From: Lunularia cruciata
Lineage: Eukaryota; Streptophyta; Marchantiopsida; Lunulariales; Lunulariaceae
Assembly (NCBI GenBank): GCA_948567375.1
Contig: OX419761.1
Location: 39,620,501 to 39,684,500, forward strand
DNA: 64,000 bases
Direction: 5' to 3'
Each line of letters starts with the position of its first letter. Positions within the stretch are counted from its first letter, which is position 1. The notes under the pieces were generated by a model. The model was given only the letters and a program-made list of their open reading frames with translations, ran no database searches and was not told where the DNA came from. The position numbers were made by a program, and so were the translations under genes. Below are positions 20,394 to 30,944 of this stretch, piece by piece.

Positions 20394-20686
20394 AACTACA
20401 GTAGCATCTCAACAAATGGCTACAGGTAAATCAGGATCTCATCCATAAAGTATGGAGAGAAGGATGCTAAGGAGGCTTGCCGGCTGAACCGATAGCCCAT
20501 GGCCAACCAAGGTAATTGGAGATCTCAATCTCCCAAGTGGCCTCTCTGCAAACCATACTTTTGCAATCCTCTCTTCACCGTCTGAACCACTCTCTCTGCT
20601 AAGCCATCTGCCTCAAGGTGATCTCGAGATGTGGTACAATGATCAATCAAAGCCTTGTCACACAAGACCTGAAACTCCCCCAAGAA
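20394..20686 (-). pseudogene. Integrase core, distal part, with catalytic Glu (element E)
   Basis: After a stop at ~20687 the same frame continues with FLGEFQVLCDK, then ADGLAERVVQTVKRGLQKYG. The Glu of GLAER lies about 35 residues after the Asp of LIDQG, completing the D,D(35)E triad of a retroviral-type integrase. Further stops follow (for example near 20520 and 20410). Confidence 0.75.
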
Positions 20687-22315
20687 CTATGTACCCTGAT
20701 CAATCAAAACCTCAGCTGGTGCACCAAAATGACTAAGAACTCGATCCAGGAACGAGTAAGCTGTCCCTTCACTAGACTTGTCAGGAAGTGCCACCAACTC
20801 AATCCACTTGGAGAAGTGCTCCACCATCACCAAAACATACCGATGATGTCTCACAGTCAGCGGTAAAGGTCCGGCAAAGTCCAAACTCCAACGGTAGCCC
20901 AATCCCATGATAGGTAATGGGTGTAACTGTGGCGTAGGAGCATTGAATGATGCTCTAACTCGGTCACAAACCACACATTTGGCAACAAACTGCTGTACCT
21001 TGGTTTGCATACTGCGCCACCAATAAAGACTCTGGAGTAAGCTATACATACGCTTTACTCCAAAATGTCCTAGCTCCTCATGAGCATGACGGACCAACTG
21101 TGGTCTCTGTGATGGAAGTGGTACTACTTGCACTCTACCATCCTCCCATACACGCAAAAGGTGTCTACCCTCCAATCTGAACCGTCTGGCTCGCTGAAGA
21201 ACACGGTCTCTCTCCTTGGCTCCAACTGTGCCACCCACAACACCAGTGCAAAGATAGTCCATCACTAAGACATCATCATGAATGTCTCGCTGAACTGTAC
21301 CAATATCTTCACTCTCTGGATTTGTGACCTCAATAACTCCTCCTGTATGCATTGAGAGAGATACTATCAAAGCCTCTGCAAATATACACAGAAAGGCCGA
21401 TGCATGCCAACTTGGCACCATCTCCTCATCTGTCTCACCATGCCAACGTGCTCTGTTCTGATCCTTCTGGCTGGGACATGGGTTTCTACTCAACCCATCT
21501 GCATCATGGTTCACCACTCCAGGTCTGTGAACAACCGTGAAATCATACTCCTGTAAAATCAGAGCCCATCGTGCAAGCTTTCCTGAAAGCTTGTCGGACT
21601 CCATCAACCACTTCAGCGGCTGATGATCAGTGATGAGGATGAAGGGGTTACCAAATAGGTAACATCGGAAATGTGCTACTGCCCAAACTGCTGCCAAGCA
21701 CTCTCCCTTATATGAACTATACTTTGCCTCCGCTGAATTGTTGGAGCGACTAGCATAGGCCACCACAAACTCCTTCCTCTCATCATCATGTTGGATGAGC
21801 ACCGCTCCAAGCCCCAACATACTCCAATCAGTGTGAACCTGAAATGGTCGTCCCTTGATTGGTCTCCTCAAAATAGGAGCAGATGTCAACCTCTCCTTGA
21901 GCTCTACAAAAGCTCTCTCCTGCTCATCTCCCCAACACCACTCCTGTGTAAGCTTGGTCAGCTTCGTCAAAGCCTTGGCAATGGCACTAAATCCTCTAAC
22001 ATAGTGGCCATAGAAGTTCGCCAACCCAAGGAATGCTCGCACTTTACTCACATCCGTAGGCCAAGGAATACGTGCAATAGCCTCCACCTTGGTCTGCTGG
22101 ACACCAAGTCCTCCGGGGTAGATAGTGTGACCCAAATACTCAACCTGCTCGTGGAAGAACCTACACTTCCCATGATGTAATTTGAGTCCATGAGATCTCA
22201 ATCTCTCAAACACCTCCAACAACTGTCTCTCATGCTCCTCCACAGCAGTGCTATAAACCAAAATGTCATCAATATAGCACCGAGCAAAATCCAATCCAGC
22301 TAGGATCCTATCCAT
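20687..22315 (-). pseudogene. RT (distal), RNase H and integrase (proximal) of element E
   Basis: The longest open frame of the window, 542 codons. Residues 14-17 are YIDD, the RT catalytic box, followed by the thumb (FLGLANFYGHYVRGFSAIA). RNase H follows at ~155-280: HTDWS, KGECLA and ITDHQPL supply the D-E-D triad (TDWS where TDAS is usual). Integrase: HHCC zinc domain at ~410-450 (HAHEELGHFGVKR ... CVVC), first catalytic Asp at 479 (SLDF), second at 539 (LIDQG). The frame stops one codon later. The internal start ATG is simply the first Met after a shift near 22320. Long openness suggests a fairly young copy. Confidence 0.92.
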
Positions 22316-22328
22316 GACCCTCTAGAAC

Positions 22329-22760
22329 TCAATAGGAGCATTCTTTAACCCAAATGGTAAGAACCTCCATTAATATAACATCCTTGCCGTGAGGATCAAT
22401 AGCCCAAGATGTTGTCTTGGACTTATCCTCCTCTTTGATCGGCAATTGATGATATCCCGCTCGAAGGTCCAAAATACTGAAGACCTTTGCATGCCCAATC
22501 GCATCAAAAATCTCCTCCGGTGTAGGCATGGTATACCAATCAGCCCTGGTCTGTTGGTTGATAGGGCGGTAATCTTCACACATCCTCCTATCTGTATAGT
22601 TGCCATGCATATCTTTCTTGGCTGGCATCACTGTCGTTGATGCATACTCTCCATGTGAAATCTCCACCAAACCAGCCTCAAAAAGGTCACTACTCTGGCT
22701 TTGAATCAATGTCCTCTCCATCTCACTATATCGATAAGGACGTCAAAAAACTGGTGTGTC
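22329..22760 (-). pseudogene. RT, proximal part (element E)
   Basis: The frame encodes LVEISHGEYASTTVMPAKK, RMCEDYRPIN, then FSILDLRAGYHQLPI, the standard gypsy RT motifs 1-3 (including the first catalytic Asp in LDLRAGY). The FLPFGLKNAP motif lies in another frame at ~22330-22375, so a small frameshift (and TAA/TAG stops) separates this from the YIDD part. An upstream stop splits off the RPYRYSE finger motif near 22735. Confidence 0.85.
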
Positions 22761-23290
22761 GCAAGTCAGCTCAATCTGTATACTAGGTTCCTTCAGAGCA
22801 CCCAAATCCTTCATACTGAAGGCAAAACAACTCGTGTGACTCCTCAAGAACCTCCAAACCCTCCGTCTTTCCTCTCCAGTAAGATTGGGTCCAAGATTTG
22901 GCTCCCAAGTATCCTCTGTAACTGTAGTAGGAGTGGAAGACGTACTGACTGGCTGCTACACTGGGCCCTTGGGAGCAATACTATCATGCTCCCGACCACT
23001 AGAGGTCCCAACCTCTGTGTAAAAAACTCCCTCTACTCTGGCTGCAAGCTCCACACGTCCTCTAGCTGCATCCTATGTGGACCAAGGGTGTAATTCAAGT
23101 AGCCCACGCTCACCTGGATGGACTCCAAGTAGACCACTCTCCCTAGTAGCTATTGGATGTGTCCCAAGAATACCATGTCCACTCGGTCCATCGCCCCTAG
23201 CATGTGCCTGAATCGTCTCGATAGGCACAAGGCTCACAAGTGTCCAAGTGGTGATGCCTATCAAGCGCATCCTACGCTGCTCTGCCAAGC
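22761..23290 (-). pseudogene. Linker between methyltransferase and RT (element E)
   Basis: The frame 23073-23327 continues directly from methyltransferase motif X (AMDLNCLSWI) into a G/P/H-rich linker. After a stop it reads on to LVSWRFLRSHTSCFAFSMKD-type sequence (22800-22900), the segment that in gypsy elements precedes the RT fingers (F..S..CFAFxxxDLG). Thus methyltransferase and RT are physically joined in one reading unit. Confidence 0.65.
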
Positions 23291-23299
23291 CAAGGCTCA

Positions 23300-24245
23300 C
23301 AATCCAGGACAAACAGTTCAGGTCCATAGCCTAACCTAACACCTGACACCTGGATGCCTCTGACATTGCAGGAACAAAGGTAATACCGGTGCAAAAACCC
23401 ATCGCCCGCTCTCTCTCATCAGCGTTGGGCTCCACCAACTGCTGTAATTGTGAGTCCCAAACAAGTCCAGGTCCTCCCTCTCAAAAAGCATGAGAGCTTG
23501 GGAAACTCATGAGTGTAGGAAATGCAGCTCTAGGCTATCCAACTAGGTTCACCACTGCCATAGGTGACCTATCAACCACTACCACTGTCTGAGACTGATG
23601 CCCAACATCCAAGATATCATCAACAAGGATGTGGTCAAGTCGTTGAATCCTATCATAAGCATGCTATAGAACCTCTCTGGGTAAGAGGTTCGTCCACCAA
23701 AGACGAAGACGATGAGCCCGAGATCCCACTTTGGCTGCATCTAACAATACAACAGGTCACATCCAAGAATGGACCTGATGTGTACTCGCCACCACTCTGG
23801 TGCAAGAATCACCCATCAAAGGAACATTCTCCAAAAGGTAAGTTGGAGAAATAGACTGATGAACCTAGAGATGTCGTAGTATCCATAACATCTCCCAAAA
23901 CACACCAGAACAAGGATCCTGAAGACCCAAACCGCGGCCCGCACGTGTATGTCCCTAACATGGCCATCCAGAAATCACCAAGTGAATGGGCCCATGTCTC
24001 TCTAGGTCATGCGCACCCAATAAGGAAATTTCTCCCGGTAAGGCCTTCTGGTAACCTCTAACTGCTGACATTGGTAATAACTCTGGATACCGATAGGCCA
24101 AGTGTGCTACATGATGTAGAGAGACTTGCCTAGCAGTCTCATCTCTCTCTACATACAAGTACCTCTGTACTTGTATATCTGCCTGTAACACCGCAGCTAG
24201 TCCGGTGCTGATCCCACCAAACAACTCCAATAGGCATATCTCCTC
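23300..24245 (-). pseudogene. DNA (cytosine-5)-methyltransferase domain inside the gypsy polyprotein
   Basis: About 315 codons in one frame. Motif I: LLELFGGISTGL (24233-24198), the AdoMet-binding loop. Motif IV: ISGWPC (catalytic Cys at 23960-23958) where the next codon, expected Gln, is TAG. Motif VI: LLENVP (~23837-23820). Motif VIII: GSRAHRLRLWWTN (~23726-23690). Target-recognition end and motif IX: SHAF(stop)EGGPGLVWD and EPNADERERAMGF (~23440-23393). Motif X: LG(stop)AMDL (~23340-23319). The ISTGL and SRAHR forms resemble the DNMT3/DRM-like branch more than DNMT1 or CMT; that affiliation is provisional. Seven stops (5 TAG, 2 TGA), no frameshift. The enzyme would methylate cytosine C5 in DNA, perhaps the element's own cDNA. 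Confidence 0.9.
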
Positions 24246-24863
24246 TATTGGATACTGCCAAGCAATGAGTGTGGTATCCAGAGGTGTCAAAGCAATTGCC
24301 TCTGGAGGCTCATTCTCACACTCATCTCTTGATGGTACAAAGGCTCCACTCCAAGCCTACTGCACCAACTGATTTGCATGCTACTGCAATGCCTCCTTTG
24401 AACTCCACAATGGAACATCCAAGGTGGATGGAACAATCCCACTCATACTCCAAGGCCGAGTGATCTCTTCTGGTACTGGAGTATCCTCTGCATGGGCGTT
24501 CCCCTCCAACAAGTCACCAGGCCAAGTAACTGCACCACTGAAAGCTAAAACTGATGCTACCATGGTCCCGGACTGTAGTGAGCCAAGACTGCCACTACTG
24601 AAGCGTATTGGTAGGCAACATACCCGTCCTTCACCTGATTGCCAACCAGGTCTATAAGAGGTTGTCTCCTCCCAATAGTCAATGCTGACACCCATGGAGT
24701 ATAACACTGCTCCCTCAACTAGCACATCATATGACTCAACTATCGTCGCAATAGCCTAAGCTCTCACTACCGAGCTATCAGTTGGATGACAAGGCTGAAC
24801 CTGGACAACAAGCTCTCCACGTGTGATGTACTGTGTCAAACCACCACCTAGAAATGTTTGGAT
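24246..24863 (-). pseudogene. Protease-methyltransferase linker (element E)
   Basis: Same frame as the methyltransferase. The frame 24381-24725 begins VEGAVLYSMGVSIDYWEETTSY, a block that follows the retropepsin fold in this type of element (the element's ILG/VLG-like protease end), then RPGWQSGEGRVCCLPIRF. The rest (24246-24380) is an acidic, low-complexity linker with a few stops leading into motif I of the methyltransferase. No separate gene start is visible, so translation would run through. Confidence 0.6.
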
Positions 24864-25781
24864 CTAAAATGGACACCTCTCCACATCGGTCTTCCGTAAC
24901 TCCTGATTGACAAGTGTAGCTTTCCCCAACATAAGGGGTTGCACACCAGAGTCTAACAAGACTTTCTCTGGTGTATAGACCATTCCTAAAGGTCCCACCA
25001 AATGAAAAATCCCCCTCTGGTTATCCAATAGGACAACACCAGGTGTAAACTGCGCTCTCTCAAAGGCCGGTCTAGTTGGTAACTCCTCCAGTCTAACCGC
25101 TGCTGCTTGCCATAAGCCACTGGTTGCTGAACGGATCCCATGCTCCTCAACCAAGTCATCCCTACTCTCACACAACGTGGCAGCCAACCGGAACACTGGG
25201 GCTGGGTCAACTCCCAATGTAAACATGTCATTGGCTGAAAACAAAGGATGCCGCATAATCAGCTGAGCCGCCTCCAACATCATGCTCGACTCAATCTGTG
25301 TAGTAGTAGGTGGCTGACTAGCAGGTAGTCCATCATGTACTCCATCACCACCTACCACACCTGCACTAGGACGTCTAGGAACCATGGATGTTGTCTGCAA
25401 TGCCTCATATAGCGTGAAAGATTGGGGAAGTCTGACCTGTCTCCCAACCTCTCCTCTCTGTGGGTCCAACTCCACTGATGCTCCTCTAGGCTCTGGAGCA
25501 TGTATTGCACTCCTAGTCACTACTGTAGATGCATCCCCCTGTGCTGCTCCGCACATGAAGTCCAAAGCATCTCTATCACCAGCATATGAGGTGGAAGCCT
25601 CAGCACCCGAATCTGATCTCCTTTGAGCAATAGCCATACTAGCCAATCTCTGCTCCAACTGCTCAATCCGAGTAGCCATAGTTGTGTCAGAAGTAAGGGC
25701 AGGTACTGCACCCCTACTAGGTGTAGATCCTCTACCACCACCTCGTCCTCCATGAACTGGAGCTCCTCTACTACCTGCCAT
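24864..25781 (-). pseudogene. Gag C-terminal region and aspartic protease (element E)
   Basis: A 305-codon open frame. The N-terminal third is Gly/Arg-rich (MAGSRGAPVHGGRGGGRGS) with a short coiled-coil-like helix (ATRIEQLEQRLASMAIAQ). The C-terminal third is a retropepsin: EKVLLDSGVQPLMLG at residues ~272-286, DSG at 24953-24945. Retropepsin processes the polyprotein in the particle. The frame directly follows the zinc knuckles upstream and ends 15 codons after LVNQELRK at a stop; the protease continues beyond it. Confidence 0.85.
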
Positions 25782-27062
25782 AGCAGCCCTACCACTCCGT
25801 AACTCCGGGTGTAGGTCAAAACACCGGTCACTAGTGTGACCAAATCTGTGGCAGTGCTCACATTGCCTCTGTGCTGGCTATGATGCACCAGAGGTATCAG
25901 GTCCGCTGCCCTGAGTACACTCTCTCCGATGGTGAGGTCCACCACAAGTCCAACAAGCAACACCACCACTCCTTGGCTACTGCTGACCCAAAAATGAGGG
26001 TAAGGGTCTAACTCCACTAGGCCCTCCACTCGCTCCATAGGATCTAGGCTGTCCACCCTATCCTTGAAAACCAACTAGGCGTGGTGCACTCTGTTGCACT
26101 CTAGAAGAAGTCATAGCCGTGGATGAGGTCTCCCTACCAAATCCAGATGTCACCACTCTCTCCTCCACCATATTGAGCTCAATATGCTCAGCCAAACCAA
26201 AGACTACTGCCAAAGTGGGCGAAGTAGCCTGCAACAACGTAGCATCACGAATTCTACGTGCAACTCCCTGTCCAATATCCCATACCAAAACTGGACTGCC
26301 TAGACCTCAGTAACTCCCTAAGTGAATCTGATCAGCCGCCTCATGTGAGTGTATGCCTCGCGTAGGCTCTCTCTAGCCTTCCGCTGGAACTCTTGCAAGC
26401 TCCTCAGCTTGTCAATCCGCATTCCCTGGTAGTTCTGCCTCAAACATAGGAAGAACTCCACCATGGGGTTAAACCCTGATACCACACCACCTCCTGCAGC
26501 GGTACCTCCACTCGTAGTAGCACTATCTCCAGCTAGTGCACCTCTACTAGCTCCACCCACACTACTCGAGCTAGAACTCATAGGTACAGCCGATCTACTC
26601 CTGGCCACCTAGCCTGGAGAACAATACTATCTTCATAACTCAATCTCTTCCAAATGAGCTCTCTTGAACTCATGGTAGTCGTCCATCGGCGGACCCTCCA
26701 AGTGCTGAAACAACCCCTTCTATGCCATGAAGGGTGTGAACAAAGTTGGGTTCCGCATCTGCTGCAGATCACACCAACTATTGAACTCTTGGATGAAGTC
26801 ATCCCAACTCAATGGTACTCACTGTACTAGAGTAATGCCTAGGGCCTTTGGAGGGCCCATAAATCTCGTCCATGTCCCACAACAACGGTTCGGACACACC
26901 AAGTGCACTCTCAACTTAATCAGCTCATGTGTCGAACTCCAACTCAGAGTCAATCTCCTCCCTCATTGGGACCTGAGATACAGGCTTATACCAAGCACCA
27001 CTCCAAGTAAACCCACTGCGTACTACAGTGCTAACTCCTCTGGAATCTCCAAAGAACTCCAT
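25782..27062 (-). pseudogene. Gag (element E)
   Basis: A candidate start ATG at 27062-27060 opens MEFFGDSRGVSTVVRSGFTW; the second copy has ACG at this position (~63857). Capsid-like helices follow (IDKLRSLQEFQRKARESLREAYTHMRRLIRF, 26318-26420), after a Ser/Gly-rich stretch. Two zinc knuckles close gag: CWTCGGPHHRREC (25955-25917) and CEHCHRFGHTSDRC (25862-25821, a standard CX2CX4HX4C). Gag binds and packages element RNA. Several stops (for example near 26940, 26600, 26315, 26060) interrupt it. Confidence 0.8.
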
Positions 27063-28178
27063 CGTGACAAAGTAACCGCAACAATAAACCTAAGCCACCA
27101 ATTGCAACCGCAAGTCGCAACCGCAAGTGCCCCACCAAGTGCCAACACCACCACATCCCACCCACTAATGTAACTCTAACCGAGATAACTACACTAGGAG
27201 AAAGGGCAACCTGTAACCTGCCATCATAACACGCACTCTCACGGTCTACAAGTCATCACTTCTTGCCTCACCGAAGAGAAACAAAGGTAGTCTGACTGGT
27301 CATCACTCTAGCCTCACCACCGAGAGCACACCAGAGCACCAACGCTCAAAAGTCAGGGCACCTCACACAAACATGGTGCACAAACAGGAAGTAGAGAATG
27401 GAGTGGATCCAATCACAAGAAATCTAAACAAAAACCCTCCATCTCGTAACACAACACGGGACTGACTCGGCCACCATTTGGCATTTGACATAAGAGAAGT
27501 TTGGATCTAAGTCCTAAGCTACCAAGATCACCAAGAATGGGATCAAACTGCCTCTCTTAGCCAAAGCTACATGTGTATAGATAACAGTGGCACAGTCACT
27601 AGGACAACAAGTGAGGGTGGACCAGTTGGCTAGGGCACCAGTCTAGGAACAAGAGATCTAGGGGTGAAACCCTATTGCACACAATCTAGCATGAAAGGCA
27701 GATTTTGCAAACCAATGACCAAGATCTACTCTAAACTATCTAGCCTCACGCCAGCAAGCTGGCTTGCTGGCCCTTCTAGGCCTTCGTAGCCTCTCATAGC
27801 CCACAGCCCTATGCCTCGAAGCCTAAATTCAGCCAAATAAAGCCTTTCTTGTTGCCACTTTGAACCTCCTCCAAAATTGGTGAAACTTCTCCAAATCTAT
27901 GAAAGTCTTCCAAACTAGCAAAACTCCTCCAAATCTGGCCAAAATCTGACGTAAATCCCAACCAAAATCTGACATAAACCCTAAAGATGGTTGTATGCCA
28001 AATCCCCCGCTAACTTTCCACTCGAGCCAAATTGACAACATGGGTTTTTCCAAATCATAAATTCATGAGAAGAGCTTCCCAACTCCACCTTCAATTTGAC
28101 TTTCTGAGCCCAATTCGCAGCAAATTGGTCCTCCCTTCACCTCTTGAGCTCAAAATCACGACCACTGCTTGAAATTTG
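27063..28178 (-). other. 5' leader of element E
   Basis: About 1.1 kb of untranslated leader that matches the leader of the second copy (~62690-63856) closely. Relative to that copy, ~300 bp spanning the LTR end and the primer-binding region are missing at ~28179. It contains a repetitive TTTGGAGAAGTTTCGCC-like stretch (27840-27920 here, 62935-63030 in the second copy) and a tRNA-like sequence on the opposite strand at 27611-27675. No frame of significance. Confidence 0.7.
27611..27675 (+). other. tRNA-related sequence, antisense in the leader of E
   Basis: On the plus strand GACCAGTTGGCTAGGGC resembles a tRNA D-arm / A box and GGGGTGAAACCC a T-arm / B box, spaced as in a tRNA (about 35 nt). 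The acceptor stem is not convincing and the B box departs from GGTTCGAANCC, so I regard it as a decayed tRNA-derived segment and do not call a gene. The second copy carries the same at 63247-63312 on the minus strand. Confidence 0.45.
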
Positions 28179-28490
28179 CTCAAGCATAGAGAATCCAAGT
28201 GACGCTCACCGGCCTCTGTCCACCATAACCAAGAACTCGAAGGCTCAACATCAAACATATACCCCCCTGGACTCAAGCTAGCACTAAAACCCTAACGGTC
28301 TTGCTGAAGGCACACTTGACGGTGCAAATGGTGCAAAGTTATGGTGGGCCCCACCGTGAAGTCAGTACCCCAAACACAAAATCTGACTGTCAAAAAGTAG
28401 TCTCTGAGAAACTGCTAGAATAACTCTAACTACTATCACTGGAACTCCAATGTCCGAGCATCTAGATGCGGCACTACAAATGGCGTGACT
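28179..28490 (-). repeat. 5' LTR of element E (shortened)
   Basis: In element sense it begins AGTCACGCC (first base changed from TG) at 28490 and matches the 3' LTR up to TCTATGCTTGAG at 28179. The remaining ~240 bp of the LTR are deleted, as is the 30-bp hairpin region near 28250. Immediately outside lies GCATC of LINE L2b. Confidence 0.85.
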
Positions 28491-28810
28491 GCATCCAAAG
28501 AAATATCACCTAATGTGATTGGTCTCCTATAGATTGCACCAACCACTGCCCTCCGTAGAGCAATGGACACATGTTGTCTAAAATATGCTACAAAGTATGA
28601 GAGTGAGAGTAGTACCCCGTGACACCTAACATGATAAGCTCTTGTGCACTCCTTGACAAATGTGTCAAATGCCATGTCCATCGCTCCATATAACTCCAAG
28701 GCTAGAGGAACAAAGAGGTGACCTTGCTGCATGCCCCTATACTTGGAGACCTTGCGACCTATTGTTGCACTCGCCGCCCATCTAGGGGGATGGGTAATCA
28801 CTCCCTCCAA
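28436..28810 (-). pseudogene. Endonuclease-like C-terminal domain of LINE L2b
   Basis: The frame encodes MEGVITHPPRWAASATIGRK, then KVSKYRGMQQGHLFVPLALELYG and a helical tail before running into element E at 28490 (true LINE part 28491-28810). It is almost identical to L2a. The 21-bp duplication (ACCAAGTATAAGTCTGCCCTG, twice) lies at ~28872-28912, the same as in L2a. Confidence 0.65.
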
Positions 28811-28862
28811 AATTGTATCTCACGTAGGGTCTGTAACCACAACATCCACTACTATCACCTGA

Positions 28863-29180
28863 TCATCTTGGACCAAGTATAAGTCTGCCCTGACCAAGTA
28901 TAAGTCTGCCCCGTGTTGTTTGCAAAGCATACGAACGTTCCCTCCAAGCCAAGTATCCACTCTCTTGTGCCATAGCAAACACTATGTCCCTAATGGCATC
29001 ATGGGTAGCTATCCTTTGTCCTCCAAAAAGACACCATGTCATGTGGACCGCTGCTTCATCTAGTGTAGAACCACACTCACAAGTGAGTAATGAAGATGCA
29101 GATGGGTGGACCAAACCTAAGCAAAACATCATTGCTGTAGAGAAAGTAGCTGGTGCGAGTCGGAATGCCCTAATGCACAA
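28863..29180 (-). pseudogene. CCHC-like block of LINE L2b
   Basis: A 105-codon frame with FRLAPATFSTAMMFCLGLVH, CECGSTLDEAAVHMTWC and FGGQRIATHDAIRDIVFAMA. Same cysteine/histidine arrangement as L2a, followed by the shared frameshift into the endonuclease-like domain. In R2-type LINEs this motif helps the protein grip the target DNA. Confidence 0.6.
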
Positions 29181-29759
29181 TCAAGCTAGGATCCAAGAGC
29201 CTGCACCCTTGCCGGAGCAAGAGCATAGATGTGCTCTAGTAGCCTGAGGAATGGATGAGTCGACTAAGAGAGAATGTAGCGTATGCACACACTGTTGCTC
29301 CATCAAGGAAGACTGTAAACCTCTAGTCCAATCTGATGATAGTGAAGCAAAAGGTGTAAAATCCTCTTGTGCTCGAGGAGATAGACTATCTCTCATCTGC
29401 CGCAATAACACTTGGAGAGAATAGGGTCCTCCCTCCACCTTTGTCACATACGTCTCCAAAATCAGCCTATCAACAACCACAAAACAAGAGGAAAGTAGGG
29501 GTGCCAAGAGAGCCCAACTACCCAAAAATGCTATAGGTGCCGTCTTCTCCATAGAAAGCAAGACAACCCCACCACATGAGATTGGTAGAGCCGTTTGTCT
29601 ACATGCTAAATCCCTTGTCACACACTCAAAAGTCCTTGGTCCAATAATATCACCAAAGACTCCCATAATCCTCCTATCAAATGCTCTCAAACGTGAGCAT
29701 ATACGGGAGGGAAGAACTGTGAGGGAGGAACGGTATGGATGAGGTAGGATTGTTGACAA
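29181..29759 (-). pseudogene. RT thumb / connector region of LINE L2b
   Basis: A 192-codon open frame lying between RT palm and CCHC block, with conserved stretches RRIMGVFGDIIGPRTFEC, DLACRQTALPISCGGVVLLS and LLRQMRDSLSPRAQEDF. The pattern (LP..xGG.GL) occurs after the RT palm in many LINEs, where a helical thumb aligns the template. A frameshift or stop separates it from the RT frame at ~29760. Confidence 0.65.
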
Positions 29760-29971
29760 GCAATACTAGAAGAGAGTGAACCAAATGCCACCTACAGATC
29801 TCCTAGTAATGGAAGGTCATCCACATGGAGAACATCCTCTACAAGGGCAACATCTAGGAAGCATGTGACAAAATCCTCCGATCCTACTGGCACTCCAAGA
29901 ACATGAAGTCCATCTGTGGACGTGACACACCCCTCTAGAAGCTCAAGGTAGGGAGGGATACCTAAAGGGGA

Positions 29972-30927
29972 TCATACCCTACACTTTGACACCTTGACTC
30001 TCAAGCCTACTAGATGTAGCTCGGTAGTCAAGTAGTCAAAGGCCTGTCTTATCTGATCTACAAGGCCCATAATGTGTGTATCATGTGCCAAGGAAGGAAA
30101 TACACAACTTGGCATGGCCAAAGTAGTAGATAGAAGAGCTCTAAAGTGAGCCATGGAAAATAAGCCCCCCCCCCCAAAGGATCTCCTTGACGTGTACCAA
30201 CAGTTGACTCCAAGACGGTGACTCCTTCCTGTGAACTACCATGTTGATAGTCAAGAAGAGCTGGAGAGCCATAAAAAGACCGCACAAAAGGAATGAGACT
30301 CACTAAGGATCCACCAGCCTCCCTAAGCTCTCTAAAGATGGATGCCTGTGAGATGCTATTAAAAGCATTCTCAACATCCACCTGTAGGACGGCCCACTCT
30401 GGATAGATATCTAGGAGTGCTCTAATGCTTAGAGATATAGCCTCACATCCACCAAGTGTAGCTACTCCAAACTGATGTGGACTAAGGTGTTGTTGAAAGT
30501 GAGAATGATGCTGAAGGACAATGGTACTATTGACTAAACACAAAAAGATCTCTCCAATAGCAATTGGTCTAATGCCTCTAGTGTCCTTCTCCATCGTGAG
30601 AAGTTGACTAGCACCTAACACCTGACTAACAAACATAGGAATGCCTCCTCTTGCTACTGCTGCAACCACTTGAAACAACTCGATAAAACCACTAGAAGGA
30701 TCCTCTGCTTGGAAGTAATCTCTAAGGTGCTTATAAACCATCCCTGACAAGCCTCTTGAGGAAAGGCAAGGGGCAGTGCACAATGTTTGTGCAAATAGTG
30801 ACCTATCAAGATATAAAGGCTGCTCAAGCTGATAATCTAAGACCTCTAGTGGTAGTCCCTCTACTGCTATAGGATATAGTGAGCATAGGGAAGAGATAGT
30901 CTCATCAGTAGGACTCGCTATAGACAA
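29972..30927 (-). pseudogene. Reverse transcriptase of LINE L2b
   Basis: The frame 30058-30927 (289 codons) gives LTMEKDTRGIRPIAIGE (motif 1-2), HQFGVATLGGCEAI, AVLQVDVENAFNSIS (motif A with Asp), YGSPALLDY and TRQGDPLGG (motif B). The catalytic motif C falls in the next frame (29972-30154) as FPSLAHDTHIMG; L3 has the intact DDTHI at the same place, so L2b has lost one catalytic Asp. A run of 11 C at 30165-30175 between motifs B and C explains the frame change. Non-LTR type by motif spacing and by lack of gypsy FGL.NAP. Confidence 0.88.
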
Positions 30928-30944
30928 AGGATGTAGCGCTCATG

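Larger units (their letters stand above)
19021..28490 (-). mobile_element. Ty3/gypsy element encoding a DNA cytosine methyltransferase and a PHD finger (family E)
   Basis: Minus-strand element of 9470 bp. Reading 5' to 3' on the minus strand: partly deleted 5' LTR (28490-28179), leader, gag (27062-~25800), protease (~24950), methyltransferase (~24240-23300), RT (22760-22050), RNase H, integrase (~21100-20480), PHD finger (~20003-19857), 3' region and 3' LTR (19575-19021). It sits in LINE L2b with a GCAT target overlap. PR, methyltransferase and RT follow without spacer genes, mostly in one frame, so they formed one polyprotein. Nonsense mutations and at least one shift make the copy inactive. 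Retrotransposons with acquired cytosine methyltransferases are known from charophyte algae and dinoflagellates; this element adds a PHD finger. Confidence 0.9.

Noticed and set aside
23955-24290. Host methyltransferase gene into which a retroelement inserted
   Set aside because: The domain is in frame with flanking protease linker and RT linker, with no LTR or target duplication between them and no intron, so it belongs to the element.
27611-27675. A functional tRNA gene
   Set aside because: A plausible acceptor stem and a proper B box are missing, and it occurs at the same place in both E copies.
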